A DNA stretch of 64,000 nucleotides from Tenebrio molitor (GCF_963966145.1 NC_091049.1:2108001-2172000), one strand, 5' to 3'. Positions 10,500-20,280 are shown, numbered from the stretch's first letter. The notes: generated from the letters alone by a model not told the origin. Numbers and translations: made by a program.

Positions 10500-11953
10500 G
10501 TATAACTCAAGAAGGAGAAATCATTAAAAATTTAAATAAAGGAGAATTTTATAAATATTTAGGTATTAATCAATCAAATTATATTCAACACTCAATTATA
10601 AAAGAAAATTTAGAAAAGCAATTTTATTTAAGAATTAAATCTATTTTAAAATCAAAATTAAACGGTAATAATTTAATTAAAGCAGTTAATACATATGCTG
10701 TTCCATTACTGACCTATTCTTTCGGTGTTATAAAATGGTCCAAAACTAATTTCTTTTTACCAAATTTAGTAAACACCATCCTAAATCTGCTATTGAAAGA
10801 TTTAATTTACCACGCGAAAACGGTGGTAGGGGTTTTGCAAATCTAGAAATACTGCTAAAAAATCAAACTGCTTCACTAAAAAATTATTTCCTCAATAGAG
10901 CTCGTGATAACACCATTTTCAATGCTTTGGTTTCAGCCGATAAAGGCTACACACCTTTAAATTTAAGTGATAATATAATTTCAGACATTGTTAAGCCAAA
11001 TATACCTGACACAATAGCAAATATAAAACAGAAATCTTTACATGGGAGATACTTTAAAGAACTGGAACAACCAGAAGTTAATATTCAGGCCTCTCATGCA
11101 TGGCTTAAGAAATCAAATATTCACCCTGAGACGGAGGGTTTTATATTTGCAATACAAGATCGTGTTATAAATACAAGAAATTATAAAAAACACATATGCG
11201 GTTTACAATCGATAATTGATAAATGTAGGATTTGCGGAACTGAAGGGGAAACAATTGAACACATTATTTCTTCTTGCACCGTTTTGGCTCAAAGGGAATA
11301 TAAAAAACGACACGATATATTCGCTAAAATTATACACATGAATTTAGCTGTTAAATTCAATTTATTAAAGAATACACAACCACATTATAGTTATACACCA
11401 GAAAGTTGTTTGGAAAATGACAGTTACAAGTTATATTTTGATAGAACAATTTTAACTGACATTCATATTAAGCATAACAGACCAGACATTATAATTTTAA
11501 ATAAACAACAAAAGCAAGCATATCTTTTAGATATAGCTGTTCCAAATTCACATAATATAACACAGACATATAACACAAAAATTAATAAATATTTAGAGCT
11601 GTCCGTTGCTATGAGAAATCTTTGGTGTTTAGAAAAAAATTCGATTTTACCACTTGTAATTTCAGCAACGGGAATAGTACCGCAATCTCTTTTTAAAAAT
11701 TTAAAAATTCTGGATTTAGATAACACATTGGTAGTTGAAATTCAAAAAGGTATATTATTATACTCATGTCATGTCACATCGTGAGGAAGTTCCTTAACAT
11801 TGACACAGAACATAATACACAACAAAGTCAAAATGCGGAGGCGAGACGCCGGTAATTATGTTGATAAGCACTGCACTATTACTTGATAGTAATATCCGTA
11901 ATAGTGTATGTACTCCGGCAAAATTGCCGTGCCGCCGAGTGGAGGTGGGATAC
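10500..11953 (+). mobile_element. R4/Dong-like retrotransposon, 5'-truncated (copy 2)
   Basis: Homology to copy 1 starts at TATAACTCAAGAAGG, directly after a MITE end (ACACCCTGTA), with TATA shared at the junction. It runs to a 3' UTR ending GTGGGATA near 11953. Relative to copy 1 there is an internal deletion near 10752 that removes about 12 codons and breaks the frame. Confidence 0.85.
10927..11784 (+). pseudogene. C-terminal part of the R4/Dong-like ORF (CCHC finger and endonuclease)
   Basis: The 285-codon frame covers the C-terminal third of the element's protein: CRICGTEG..HIISSC (zinc finger), KHNRPDIIIL..YLLDIAVP (endonuclease acid residues) and the true C-terminus (..ILLYSCHVTS) that is frameshifted away in copy 1. 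The reverse transcriptase catalytic region is absent, since the copy starts downstream of YMDD. The ATG is internal and not a natural start. Confidence 0.85.
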
Positions 11954-12148
11954 TATTATTGACAAATACGCTAATTTTTTTTAATTATTCGATTATTTTA
12001 ATCACTGGAAGCTACAAGGTACGATCAAACATATTTTAACAGAGTCTCGTTAAATTAATATTATATTGATCGTTACCCAAAAAGATATTTTTAGTCACAA
12101 AATTAATGTTTTCATAAATATCTTACCGCTTAAGTTTTATTTCATACT

Positions 12149-12960
12149 AGCTTTTACCCGCGGCTTTACCCGCAAATTTCAGAATGTTTTAAAATTATGT
12201 TTCTACTTTCATGTATTGCTATAAACGCAGTAATTTCAATATGAAGTTTGTCTTTTTGTGAAGAATAATTAAAACTTTACTGTAGACAGGTAGACTACTT
12301 TTTTCTTTGACTATATAAACAAAAAGATCAATACGATAAGAAACTAACACTATGATCACTTACCAATTCATCAAAATACGCCAACATAACACTTTTATTT
12401 TCAGTTGTAACCTTATTTAGATCCTCCTATTGTTTGATTGTCTTGTTTGATTTCAGATACCTGCCTTTTGATTTTTCCGGTATTAAGCTATTTGAAGCTT
12501 GTTCTGCTTCATTTAACACATCTTCCGGTAAAACACAATCATTCAAACACATTTTGCGAAATTGCTACTTTTATAAACAACCAAATGTAACTATGACACT
12601 TGAACATATCATGCAAACGCGATTTCCAACTCGAAAAAACTTTTTTTGTGCTTAACAGGCTTAAAAATGATCATAGGGGTTGCTTTTTGTGGGTGTCAAG
12701 CGGCGAAGGTGACGATATACTCAGAGGATGAAATAGGGGTGAAGCGGCGAAGGTGAGGGTATTTCCAACTCGAAAAAACTGTCTTTTTTTCTTAACAGGG
12801 TTGAAAATTGTAGTAGGGGTTGGTTTTTGTAAAATTAAAGTAGACAGTAATTTTGTTCTTGTTTTGAAGATCAAGTGTACAAAATTTCATCAAGATCGGA
12901 GTAAAACTGTAGATTTGCATACAAAATATACAAACAAACAGACATTCAGTTTTATATAGG
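12149..12960 (-). mobile_element. Crypton-like nonautonomous repeat (solo copy)
   Basis: One end is ACTAGCTTTTACCCGC, the other TCAGTTTTATATA. Further copies lie at 49752-50540, 52785-53590 and (partial) 3467-3647. On the minus strand an exon-like stretch (12552-12364) reads MCLNDCVLPEDVLNEAEQ.. then SNSLIPEKSKGRY..NKVTTENKSVMLAYF and ends at a GTAAGT donor. From memory this resembles the N-terminal exon of tyrosine-recombinase (Crypton-type) ORFs of insects. One in-frame stop before EDLNK is shared by all three long copies, so the amplified master was already nonautonomous. Confidence 0.6.
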
Positions 12961-13265
12961 TATAGGTATAGATAATAATTTTCACAGATAACATATTTTA
13001 ACCATCTTTTTTTTTTCAGTCTTTAATAAAATCTAGGTATTTTATTATCCAACAACCAAAATCAAAGCAGTGGAAATAAAAAAAATCGTTTCTGCAATTA
13101 AAAATCTTTATTTTGGTAAAATCTTTCATACTCTTGTCATTAAGCAATAAATGAATCAGTGGATTTGAACAGAAGATACTAAATTAGAGCCAATAAGTGT
13201 TTTAAAATTAAATGTATTAACAATATTATGTACATATTTATCTTATCAATTATCACATCACTGTT

Positions 13266-13751
13266 TTAGTCTTCCTTTTGAGATTCCTCCTCGTTTAGCG
13301 AATGGTACCCCTTGTCCTCGTTGTTATCGTCATTCACCACCTCCACCACGTTGGGCCAATACATCTCAACCCCAACATCGTCGATTTCGTGAAGCCCTGG
13401 ATGGTAGTCTTGCATCATGTACGACCACCCGTCCCGTTTGCAATCTTCCCCTTTTTGGCACCGAAGAGAGAAGACATGCTGACAGATAACCTGGCCGCTG
13501 ATCCGAAGAACCTGCATGTCGCACGTGTCGGCATTTTCCCACTTGATCCTTTCCATGTCCCTGACAAACTCCTCGAACTTCCAGTTTTTCTCTTCGGTCT
13601 GGAGGATGTAGTTGACGGTCCAGGAACAGACCACCACCGAGCGCCCTTTCATTCCTACTACAGAGTAAAGTCTGTAGTCGGGAGGACAAGTCATCTTCAA
13701 AGCGGAGACCGCTTGTTTGGCGTCTCGCCACACAGGACAAGGGAAGAGCAT
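13266..13751 (-). CDS. Gene B: paralogue of genes A and C, unknown function
   Basis: I do not recognise the family. The main exon encodes 161 residues: CPVW at 5-8, CPPDY at 22-26, G-x-K-x-R at 33-37, C-x-WTV-x-Y at 42-48, C-x-H-x5-C-x5-C (CQH..C..C), YHPGLHEIDDV..YWP, and an acidic tail with EDKGYHS. All six cysteines align with genes A and C. The ATG follows the acceptor CTTCCAG directly. The intron is 13752-13838 (87 nt, donor GTGAGT). Because 87 is a multiple of three and an ATG lies in exon 1 (13892), an 18-residue extension (MTSAASHF..QMSN) may be present, giving 179 residues. A minus-strand AATAAA lies at 13112-13107. No signal peptide is seen. Confidence 0.8.
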   Translation of the reverse strand: MLFPCPVWRDAKQAVSALKMTCPPDYRLYSVVGMKGRSVVVCSWTVNYILQTEEKNWKFEEFVRDMERIKWENADTCDMQVLRISGQVICQHVFSLRCQKGEDCKRDGWSYMMQDYHPGLHEIDDVGVEMYWPNVVEVVNDDNNEDKGYHSLNEEESQKED

Positions 13752-13838
13752 CTGGAAGAGAAAAATTTGGTGGGTTAGAAAATTTGGAAAAAATACAGAG
13801 AGAAGATTCAAAATAATTAGAATCAAGAAGGTACTCAC

Positions 13839-13892
13839 GTTGGACATTTGGACGTCGGAGCTGGTTCCAAAGTGACTTGCGGCAGAAGTCAT
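13839..13892 (-). CDS. Gene B exon 1, possible N-terminal coding extension
   Basis: Eighteen codons from an ATG at 13892 to the donor at 13839/13838 stay in frame with the main exon after splicing. Genes A and C lack such an in-frame extension, so either this one is specific to gene B or translation starts at the exon 2 ATG as in its relatives. The predicted transcript start near 13905 would leave a leader of only about 12-16 nt. Confidence 0.45.
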
Positions 13893-13899
13893 GACTTGG

Positions 13900-13975
13900 G
13901 TGTCCTTGTGACTGTGGGGGTCATCTTTTATAATCTGAATCGGACGAGTGGAGATTGGCCACCCCTACTTGGGGG
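13900..13975 (-). promoter_or_regulatory. Gene B promoter
   Basis: Read on the minus strand: the element AAGTAGGGGT (13970-13961, preceded by a C-rich run), then TTATAAAAGATG with TATAAAA at 13932-13926, then a likely start near 13902-13908 in a CAGTCACAAGG context. The same 10-mer occurs upstream of the TATA box of gene C. Confidence 0.6.
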
Positions 13976-13989
13976 TGGGGGTGTCTAAT

Positions 13990-14490
13990 TCGGTGTGCCG
14001 TTTACCAACCATACTTCATGATTGAAAAATTCTTCCATCGACGTAATTTTTATTTAATTAATCATGTTCCAAAAGGACATTTAATAAAGTTATGTAATTG
14101 TTTTCGGGAGTTTCGGGAAACATGATATTGTATTTAAAAATAAAGAAATAAATAAGAGATTTCTTACCTAAAAATTTATGATGTTTGTAATTTATTCTTT
14201 GATGTCTGTTTTTAAGGTAATAAATAAATACTTAATTAATTGATTAATTAATAATTTTAAAATAATTAATACCTAGGTACATACATAATTATGTACTTAC
14301 TTGCATTTATTAAACAGGGAATTTGTTGCCAAATCTGCTTTGAATTTAAATTTCATTTGGGATGATTAGTTGTAAAAAATAAATTAGTTAACATTTATTT
14401 AGAATTAACGTCGTTTTTTTTCTCTCTTTCATTCTTCATAAATTCTCAAAGATAATTGCAAATAAATATGTACCTACTTATATATATTTT
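13990..14490. other. AT-rich upstream region of gene B
   Basis: No coding region or clear repeat. It contains runs of ATTAATTAATT-type sequence only. Confidence 0.4.
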
Positions 14491-14492
14491 TT

Positions 14493-14842
14493 TTCTACGA
14501 TCGCACAAAGTGAGTGTTTATTGCATTGTTTTTAGTGGAAAAAGTGCCTCTTAATTGCACTAGTGCAATAAAGTCTTTATTGCACGCATCTGTCAACAGT
14601 CTGTCTACGATCGTGCAAAAGTGAGTGTTTATTGCATTTTTCACACACGACACACCGGACTGAACGGTTATTTATCGTTGTTTTTTTCTCGTTTTTTTGT
14701 TCGATCGTAGAAAAAATGTTGTATGCAACACGTGCAAAAAGTGTTATTGCACTTGACGTGTTGTCTCACTCGCCTGCGGCTCTTGGGACAATTTTCACGT
14801 CGCGTGCAATAAACAATCACTTTTTGCACTTGTTGCATAAAT
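14493..14842. repeat. Compound hairpin repeat (CTACGATCG units)
   Basis: Direct repeats CTACGATCGCACAAAGTGAG (14495) and a near copy with GTGCAAAAGTGAG (14604) are answered by inverted copies CGATCGTAG (14702) and TGCAATAAACAATCACTTTT (14795). The centre of the second half carries CTCACTCGCCTGCGGC. It belongs to the group of CG-centred hairpins. The frame at 14632-14844 is a by-product. Confidence 0.55.
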
Positions 14843-14859
14843 AACTATTATTTCCACCT

Positions 14860-15677
14860 TCTAAGTAAATGACAGTTTACAGGTATTTGTGGTAACTAAG
14901 TAAATGAGTAGTTACGGGGACTCTAGGCTTCAGCTAGGTCGGAATATTTTTGTAATTTTTTGCCGGAAAAATATTTTTATTTTCTAAAATTTTTTTTTAT
15001 GCTATTTGAATTTTTTACGAAAAATCGTTACAAACTGATTTAAATTTTGAAATAAATTAGTCATTAAAATGTATACCCTATGAGTAGGAGCGGAAATTTT
15101 CTGTTGTGATAGATACGGAACCTTGTCAAAAAATAATTAAAATTAAAATTCTCATGGCTCCAAAAAAATAGAGACTAGTTAATCACACAAAACGACTCGT
15201 TGGATAAAAATTGGGGGGCAAAAAATCTTGGAAAACTTTTGCGAATTTTGCAAAATGTTATAGAGAAAAGTTTCATAAATTGCCGAGTTGGTCCACTGGG
15301 TAAAATAACACACATTTTTCAGATACACCTGTATATTTTAATTTGCCTCAAAATTTCAAAAGTTAATTTACTTAACTAGAATTTGAAATGTATTTTGTTT
15401 ACAGATCGTATTTTGTTTGTTTAATTAAACATACATAATTATGTAAAGACTTCTCTGATGAGTTTTTTTTTAACGAGCGCTATTTATTAGTTTATGCTAT
15501 AAACATTTACTGTAACACATTGTTTATGTTTCAAAAACAAATAAACAATTTTTTCTACGACTTTGAACTAAATCGTACTGTTTTCACTATTTTCAGTGCG
15601 TAAAAGATTTATTTATGGTGATAGTAAAGTATTAAATTAAAAATTAGAATGTATTTTTAGAACTGAGTAGATACCTA
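14860..15677. other. AT-rich spacer
   Basis: No supported gene. A CACCTGTATA MITE-like end lies near 15328, but I could not find its partner. Confidence 0.4.
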
Positions 15678-16021
15678 CTTTGTTGACCGTTCTTCGTAAT
15701 TAAAAAAATTCAGAAAAATAATTTTAGTTTGTTGATTTCAGTTTATTTTGAGTTAAGTAACTTTTCCCAAAATTGTCACTTCCAAGAGAAGGTAATTAAC
15801 CAAAACTAATTAGTGCCAGGTGCTCGTTGTTTTTGTTTTTCTTAAAATCGCACCGCGCTACCTGACGTTTCTTCCTTTGGGACGGTAATAAAGTAAAGAA
15901 AACACAAAAAACAGGTGAAAGTTGCAACTTGCCGGTGGTGTCAAAATTTAACAAATTATTGTTTTGCATTTTAAATACTAAAATCCTCTTAAATCTGGCC
16001 GCATTATTTTTCAACTTTTAC
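15678..16021. repeat. Duplicated block, partner at 5300-6722
   Basis: This copy is contiguous, so it shows the layout before the insertion of about 1 kb in the 5300-6722 copy. It lies 1.8 kb upstream of gene B. See the partner entry for the shared landmarks. Confidence 0.65.
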
Positions 16022-16368
16022 AGGATCATAAAATATTTCTTTGACAAATAATAATTATAAAATTAACACTCTGTGCCTCTACCTAAAAGACTTTAATTTC
16101 AATAACAACAGAGAGTCATGATGAGTTCTCCAAATTCTAACAATGACAGCAACAGATTTATTTTTCCACAAAAAACAGAAATTTTGGAAAATAAATTAAG
16201 AAAGACACTTTTTCTAAATTAGTACCTATCTAATATTAGCCTAGTAGGTACCGACTTTAAATGTTTATAAATACATATTTTTTAAAATTGAGGCACACCT
16301 TAAAATTTTATTATAATTTTCAAAAATTAAAATTTTTAATATCCTTTTTTTCTTTATATCGCGCGTTC

Positions 16369-16722
16369 AAATGAAATCCTGAGCTGCGAAGGCGTTGGAA
16401 ACCGTCACTTGTTTCGGTCTTTCAAAGTGTAAATTGACAGTTGTAATCATAGCATGTTGACAGCTAACCTAAAATTTAAACGAAAAATCTTTCTGTTTTT
16501 TTCTTTCTTTGCGATATTTTACATTAAAAATACAAAAACTAACGATTCCTATTCGCGAAGCAAATATCTAAGGGCACTCTTTGTTAAAAACAAACATGTT
16601 CAATTATCTGCGGATTAAACATAAACAAATGGCGGGAAATTCAAACTTTATACTGTTCCAAGTGGGTTATTTTTTTCAACTCCTCCTCAGCCCAGGTTTT
16701 TATTTGAACGCATGATATGTAT
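16369..16722. repeat. Dispersed repeat, second copy at 62632-62988
   Basis: About 355 bp are conserved in the same orientation at 62632-62988, from ATGAAATCCTG through GGCGTTGGAAACCGTCA and ACTAACGATTCCTATTC to ATTTGAACGCATGATAT. No coding frame survives in both copies. The class is unknown. Confidence 0.7.
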
Positions 16723-17030
16723 TATGTTTATGTGATTCTTACTACTTTTCATCAATCTTGCAAAATGGGCGCATATTGTTTTAATTTTTTAATGCTTTGA
16801 ACTTGAAAAATGCTCAGTAAATGATTTTTTTTTATTAACGTCACTTTAAATTTATTACATTTGTTGAAAAAATGTTACTGTTGTGTAAAATGTCTTTATT
16901 AAAATACAAAATTTGGGAATATAAAAAATATGTTCATTTGAAAGTTTAAACAAAACAGAGCCGCGAAATATGTTTAGAAATTAAGAAATCAAAAAAACAG
17001 TTGAATTAATTTTGGTGGTTCCAAAACTTG

Positions 17031-17186
17031 AAGTAGGGGTGTAAAAGTGAGATAGGAGGGTACTTTCCCCACCATCGATATCGGCAACGACCATAGGGTA
17101 TAAAAGGTAAAACTGCATCTCCTCACTAATGCATTCTGTCACAATTTGTGTTATTAATTAGCAGATCGTACGGCACAAGCTGCAAC
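17031..17186 (+). promoter_or_regulatory. Gene C promoter and first exon
   Basis: AAGTAGGGGTG at 17031-17041 is followed by TATAAAAGG at 17099-17107, a predicted start near 17125-17130 and an untranslated first exon ending GCAAC at 17186 before GTAAGT. An ATG at 17129 opens a 10-codon frame that ends at 17161. It lies at the predicted cap site, so it may not be translated. Confidence 0.65.
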
Positions 17187-17232
17187 GTAAGTACTCAACT
17201 TATTAATACCTTTTTCTTTTCTAATAAATATA

Positions 17233-17612
17233 CAGTGTGATTCAAAACGAACACACAAACTACTAGCAATTGTACAGGATACAATGAGAAGAACATAAAA
17301 CAATTGATTTTTTTTCCCCAGCTTCAATTAAAAGTTACAGCGTGTTAAAATTAAAAAATGTAACCAAAAATTCATTCAGTTGAAATAACATTCACTAATT
17401 AAATTATTTTTCTTTTAGTTCATTTGCTTTTTTAAAAATCGAAATTTAAAATTAATCATGTGCTTGTACCTGTCACCAAAAAAAAAAATCAAAATTTGGA
17501 AAAAAAAAAACAAAATAGCATCAGGAGAACATTTATATTATTTTTTTCACGTTCCTCTCATTCCACTTTATATAATTACAAGCAGTTGGTGCGGTCCTTT
17601 TTATACACCCTG
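17233..17612. mobile_element. MITE inside the intron of gene C
   Basis: The ends CAGTGTGATTC and CACCCTG are flanked by TA on both sides. The outer 55-60 bp of the two ends are inverted copies at roughly 60% by eye. Removing it leaves an intron of about 140 nt, close to the 55 and 87 nt of genes A and B. Confidence 0.6.
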
Positions 17613-17709
17613 TATATTTATTTGTTTGACTTTTTACACATTGATACTTTTTCTCTCTTCATTTTCTCATTTTTACATGATCATTTATTTGTTTGTTTTT
17701 TTTTTTCAG

Positions 17710-18180
17710 ATGTCTATCTCATGTCCTGTATGGTCCAACGTGCGCCAAGTCGTCGCCGAACTAAAAACAAATTGCCCACCGGAGTACAAGGTCGTCAACG
17801 TATCCGGAGTCAAATCCCGAGATGTCCTTCCGTGCCACTGGACCGTGCACTATTTGTTGGTGAAGGACCGTCGACGATGGCACCCCCAAAACTTCGTTGC
17901 CGAAATGATGGAACGAAGGCCCCGAAATCTCTTCGCTCACAAGATGAACGTGATCTTCGACGGTCCCGATATCTTCTGCGAACACATCATGTACTTGCGA
18001 TGTCGAGACAGGTCCGGTTGCATCAGAGGTGGACTGCAACATCTGATGCAAGGGTACCAACCAGAATTGCATCATGTGGATGACGTCGCCGTGCAGTTAT
18101 TTTGGCCGGAAGAAATTCGAGTGATAGTGGAGAGTGTTGACGAGGGCTACTGCTCGGGTGGTGAAGATAATTTCAATTAA
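17710..18180 (+). CDS. Gene C: paralogue of genes A and B, unknown function (156 aa)
   Basis: I do not recognise the family. Visible motifs: CPVW at 5-8, CPPEY at 22-26, G-x-K-x-R at 33-37, C-x-WTV-x-Y at 42-48, C-x-H-x5-C-x5-C (CEH..C..C), GYQPELHHVDDVAV..FWP, and an acidic end with DEGYCS. The start is the ATG directly after the acceptor TTTTTTCAG (intron 17187-17709). Longer frames that start at 17458 or 17460 run through intron sequence and are not real. The polyadenylation signal AATAAA is at 18241-18246. By eye it shares roughly two fifths of its residues with gene A. It points right, whereas A and B point left. Confidence 0.82.
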   Translation: MSISCPVWSNVRQVVAELKTNCPPEYKVVNVSGVKSRDVLPCHWTVHYLLVKDRRRWHPQNFVAEMMERRPRNLFAHKMNVIFDGPDIFCEHIMYLRCRDRSGCIRGGLQHLMQGYQPELHHVDDVAVQLFWPEEIRVIVESVDEGYCSGGEDNFN

Positions 18181-18240
18181 TTTTGTACGGAAATTATGTA
18201 TGTTTTGTATATTTGTAAATATCTCTGTATATTGAGTTTT

Positions 18241-18246
18241 AATAAA
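18241..18246 (+). terminator. Polyadenylation signal of gene C
   Basis: A canonical AATAAA lies 61 nt after the stop codon in an AT-rich 3' UTR. Confidence 0.6.
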
Positions 18247-18259
18247 CTGGAATCGAAAA

Positions 18260-18885
18260 TTATTTGACGTTTTGTGATTTTGTTCGCATTGTATCGTTTT
18301 GTAAAAAAATGTCTGATATTTTCTTTAGATGTATTGTTTATGTTAGGAGTACCATTCGTTAGAAACATAATTATGAAGAGAGAAACAGTTATACATTTGT
18401 TCCACTTTTTTTTAAATTAAAATACAAAAATTAAATACATTCAATCAAAATTAATTAAATCTGTTTTTATTTAGTGCCTCAATTGCCTCCTTGTTGCAAT
18501 ACGTACCTGTCTTACTGAGTAGACGTCAAAAATCAATATTTCAAATCCATTTCTTCCGAACTCGGCGATCGCCTCGATAAAAAATCCCATGCCTAATACG
18601 TAAAAAAAAATACATTTCCTAACTTATTGCATAAATAGCTATTATGACAGTTCAGTTTTATAGCATCGTTTAGTATTTCAATAATTAAGGGGGCTTCATC
18701 AATACCAACCCAATTTCATTAAAAAATAAAGTCACTAGATAATTAGGTATTTTATATTCAAAAAAATAGAATTAAAGAAGCCGAAATATAAAAATAGCAA
18801 AAATAAAGTGTTTCACAAAACATGTGCCCTAAACCCTCTCGTTTGACAATAGATTGTCTTGTGCAACTCGTCTAACAATATACAT
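18260..18885. other. Spacer with a half MITE at about 18695-18810
   Basis: No gene. The stretch ATCAATACCAACCCAATTTC to CTAGATAATT repeats the right end of the MITE at 574-779 and its flank (GAAGCC-AAATA). Confidence 0.5.
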
Positions 18886-18888
18886 ATA

Positions 18889-19155
18889 GCGTGATCAAAA
18901 AGGACTTTTTAAGTTGGCAGTACTGATTTTTACTTTTAAATGGTATAACTGGAGTACCTACCTAACTTCCGGTTGTTGACGACTTCACACTGACAGTTGA
19001 CAGTTCAAGTTGTTTCTTTATACCGTTAACCTACAACTTTGTCACTGTCAAATATCTGTCAAAAGACGTATCCGGTTACAGTATTCCAAACAGCCGAATA
19101 ACAAAATGTTCTAAATTGTATTGCCAACTTAAACAGTCCTTTTTGACCACCCGGT
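18889..19155. mobile_element. MITE with about 33-bp inverted ends
   Basis: The left end GTGATCAAAAAGGACTTTTT..AAGTTGGCA is matched by the inverted TGCCAACTTAAACAGTCCTT..GACCACCC at the right. The interior has no coding frame. Confidence 0.7.
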
Positions 19156-19159
19156 ACAA

Positions 19160-20130
19160 TTGTGCATTAATAAACAACGTTGTGACGGTTTTTTTTCGAT
19201 TATTTTATCAAAATAATGATAGTAATGTAACAGATATCTTATTTTAACAGAAACCTTATAAAAAATTATCGAATTAATAAAATTTTAAAAAATCTAACCT
19301 TGAAAATGTCTTTATCTATCGTTTTGCCATCTGTCTTTTGAGCAAAAAATAAATCAAAGGCAATAATAAGTGTAAAAATTAGACATTTAACCAAAACAGA
19401 ATACATTTTAATAAAAAAATAAAAAATTTAAACGCAAAATACTTAATTTTAACGCTACAAAAGATTTTCAAAATGGCGGCGATGTGGGTGTGTGTTACAT
19501 CACTGAATTCACAAAAAAATACTCTTTTTAAAAATAGTAAATTTGACCCCTCGTGCCGTTTAAAAAAAATCAAGTTTGTCTTGTATCTTCAGAATAAATA
19601 AGGTTAGAAAATTGAAAAAATCTCACATGGATACACTGTTGTTTTCAGAATTAAAATCTCTATCAGAATTACTAAAAAAAGATATGTAATCCCATTTGAA
19701 AAAAAATATTTTGACAGTTTACCCTTTAAGCCCATAGGGCTACACTTGAATTTATTAGGCCATTTTATAGCCTATTAACAACCATTTAATTTGGTGTACA
19801 GATAATTAAAATTTTCCGATAAATAACGGAGTTATGGACTCGTCTTCTTTTTTGGGGACAGCCTGTATAATCAATGATAATCCTTTGAAATTTGGATCGA
19901 TAATATGATGATTATAGTCTGTCTCAATTCTAAATTTCCACCAACGCTGCATTCTACGTTAGAAATACAACCGGCAACACTGTTTGGTGAAAAATCCGTC
20001 ATGTTGTATTTGTGAGGTTATCATTTTCTGTGTCGGTCAATTTCCGTTTTTACAACTCAAGATTTTACTAGGTACCTATAGCATTTTTCATTTTAGCGTA
20101 AATTACGTTGTTTTCGAATCAAGTTTATAA
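19160..20130. other. AT-rich spacer
   Basis: No supported gene. Contains a short palindrome around AAGCCCATAGGGCTAC (19728-19743) and an isolated ACAGCCTGTATAA MITE-like end near 19858. Confidence 0.4.
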
Positions 20131-20280
20131 TAGTTATTTATGTAACGACTTTCTGTGTAAATTGGGCTTTTCTAATTGCCCGAGGCACAAGATTAAAACA
20201 CGAGCGTAGCGAGGGTTTTAAGGCCTCGAGGGCAATTAGGAAAGCCCAATTTATCCAGAAACGAGTTGCATACAAAATTT
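20131..20280. repeat. Hairpin repeat with CG-rich centre
   Basis: AAATTGGGCTTTTCTAATTG pairs with CAATTAGGAAAGCCCAATTT, and GCCCGAGGC with GCCTCGAGGGC. The centre is ACGAGCGTAGCGAGGG. It is followed by ACGAGTTGCATACAAAATTT, which recurs after the hairpins at 31660-31800 and 35795-35935. Confidence 0.65.

Noticed and set aside
17458..18083. Extended frames that start upstream of gene C exon 2
   Set aside because: They read through the polypyrimidine tract and the intronic MITE. The conserved protein begins at the ATG after the acceptor at 17710.
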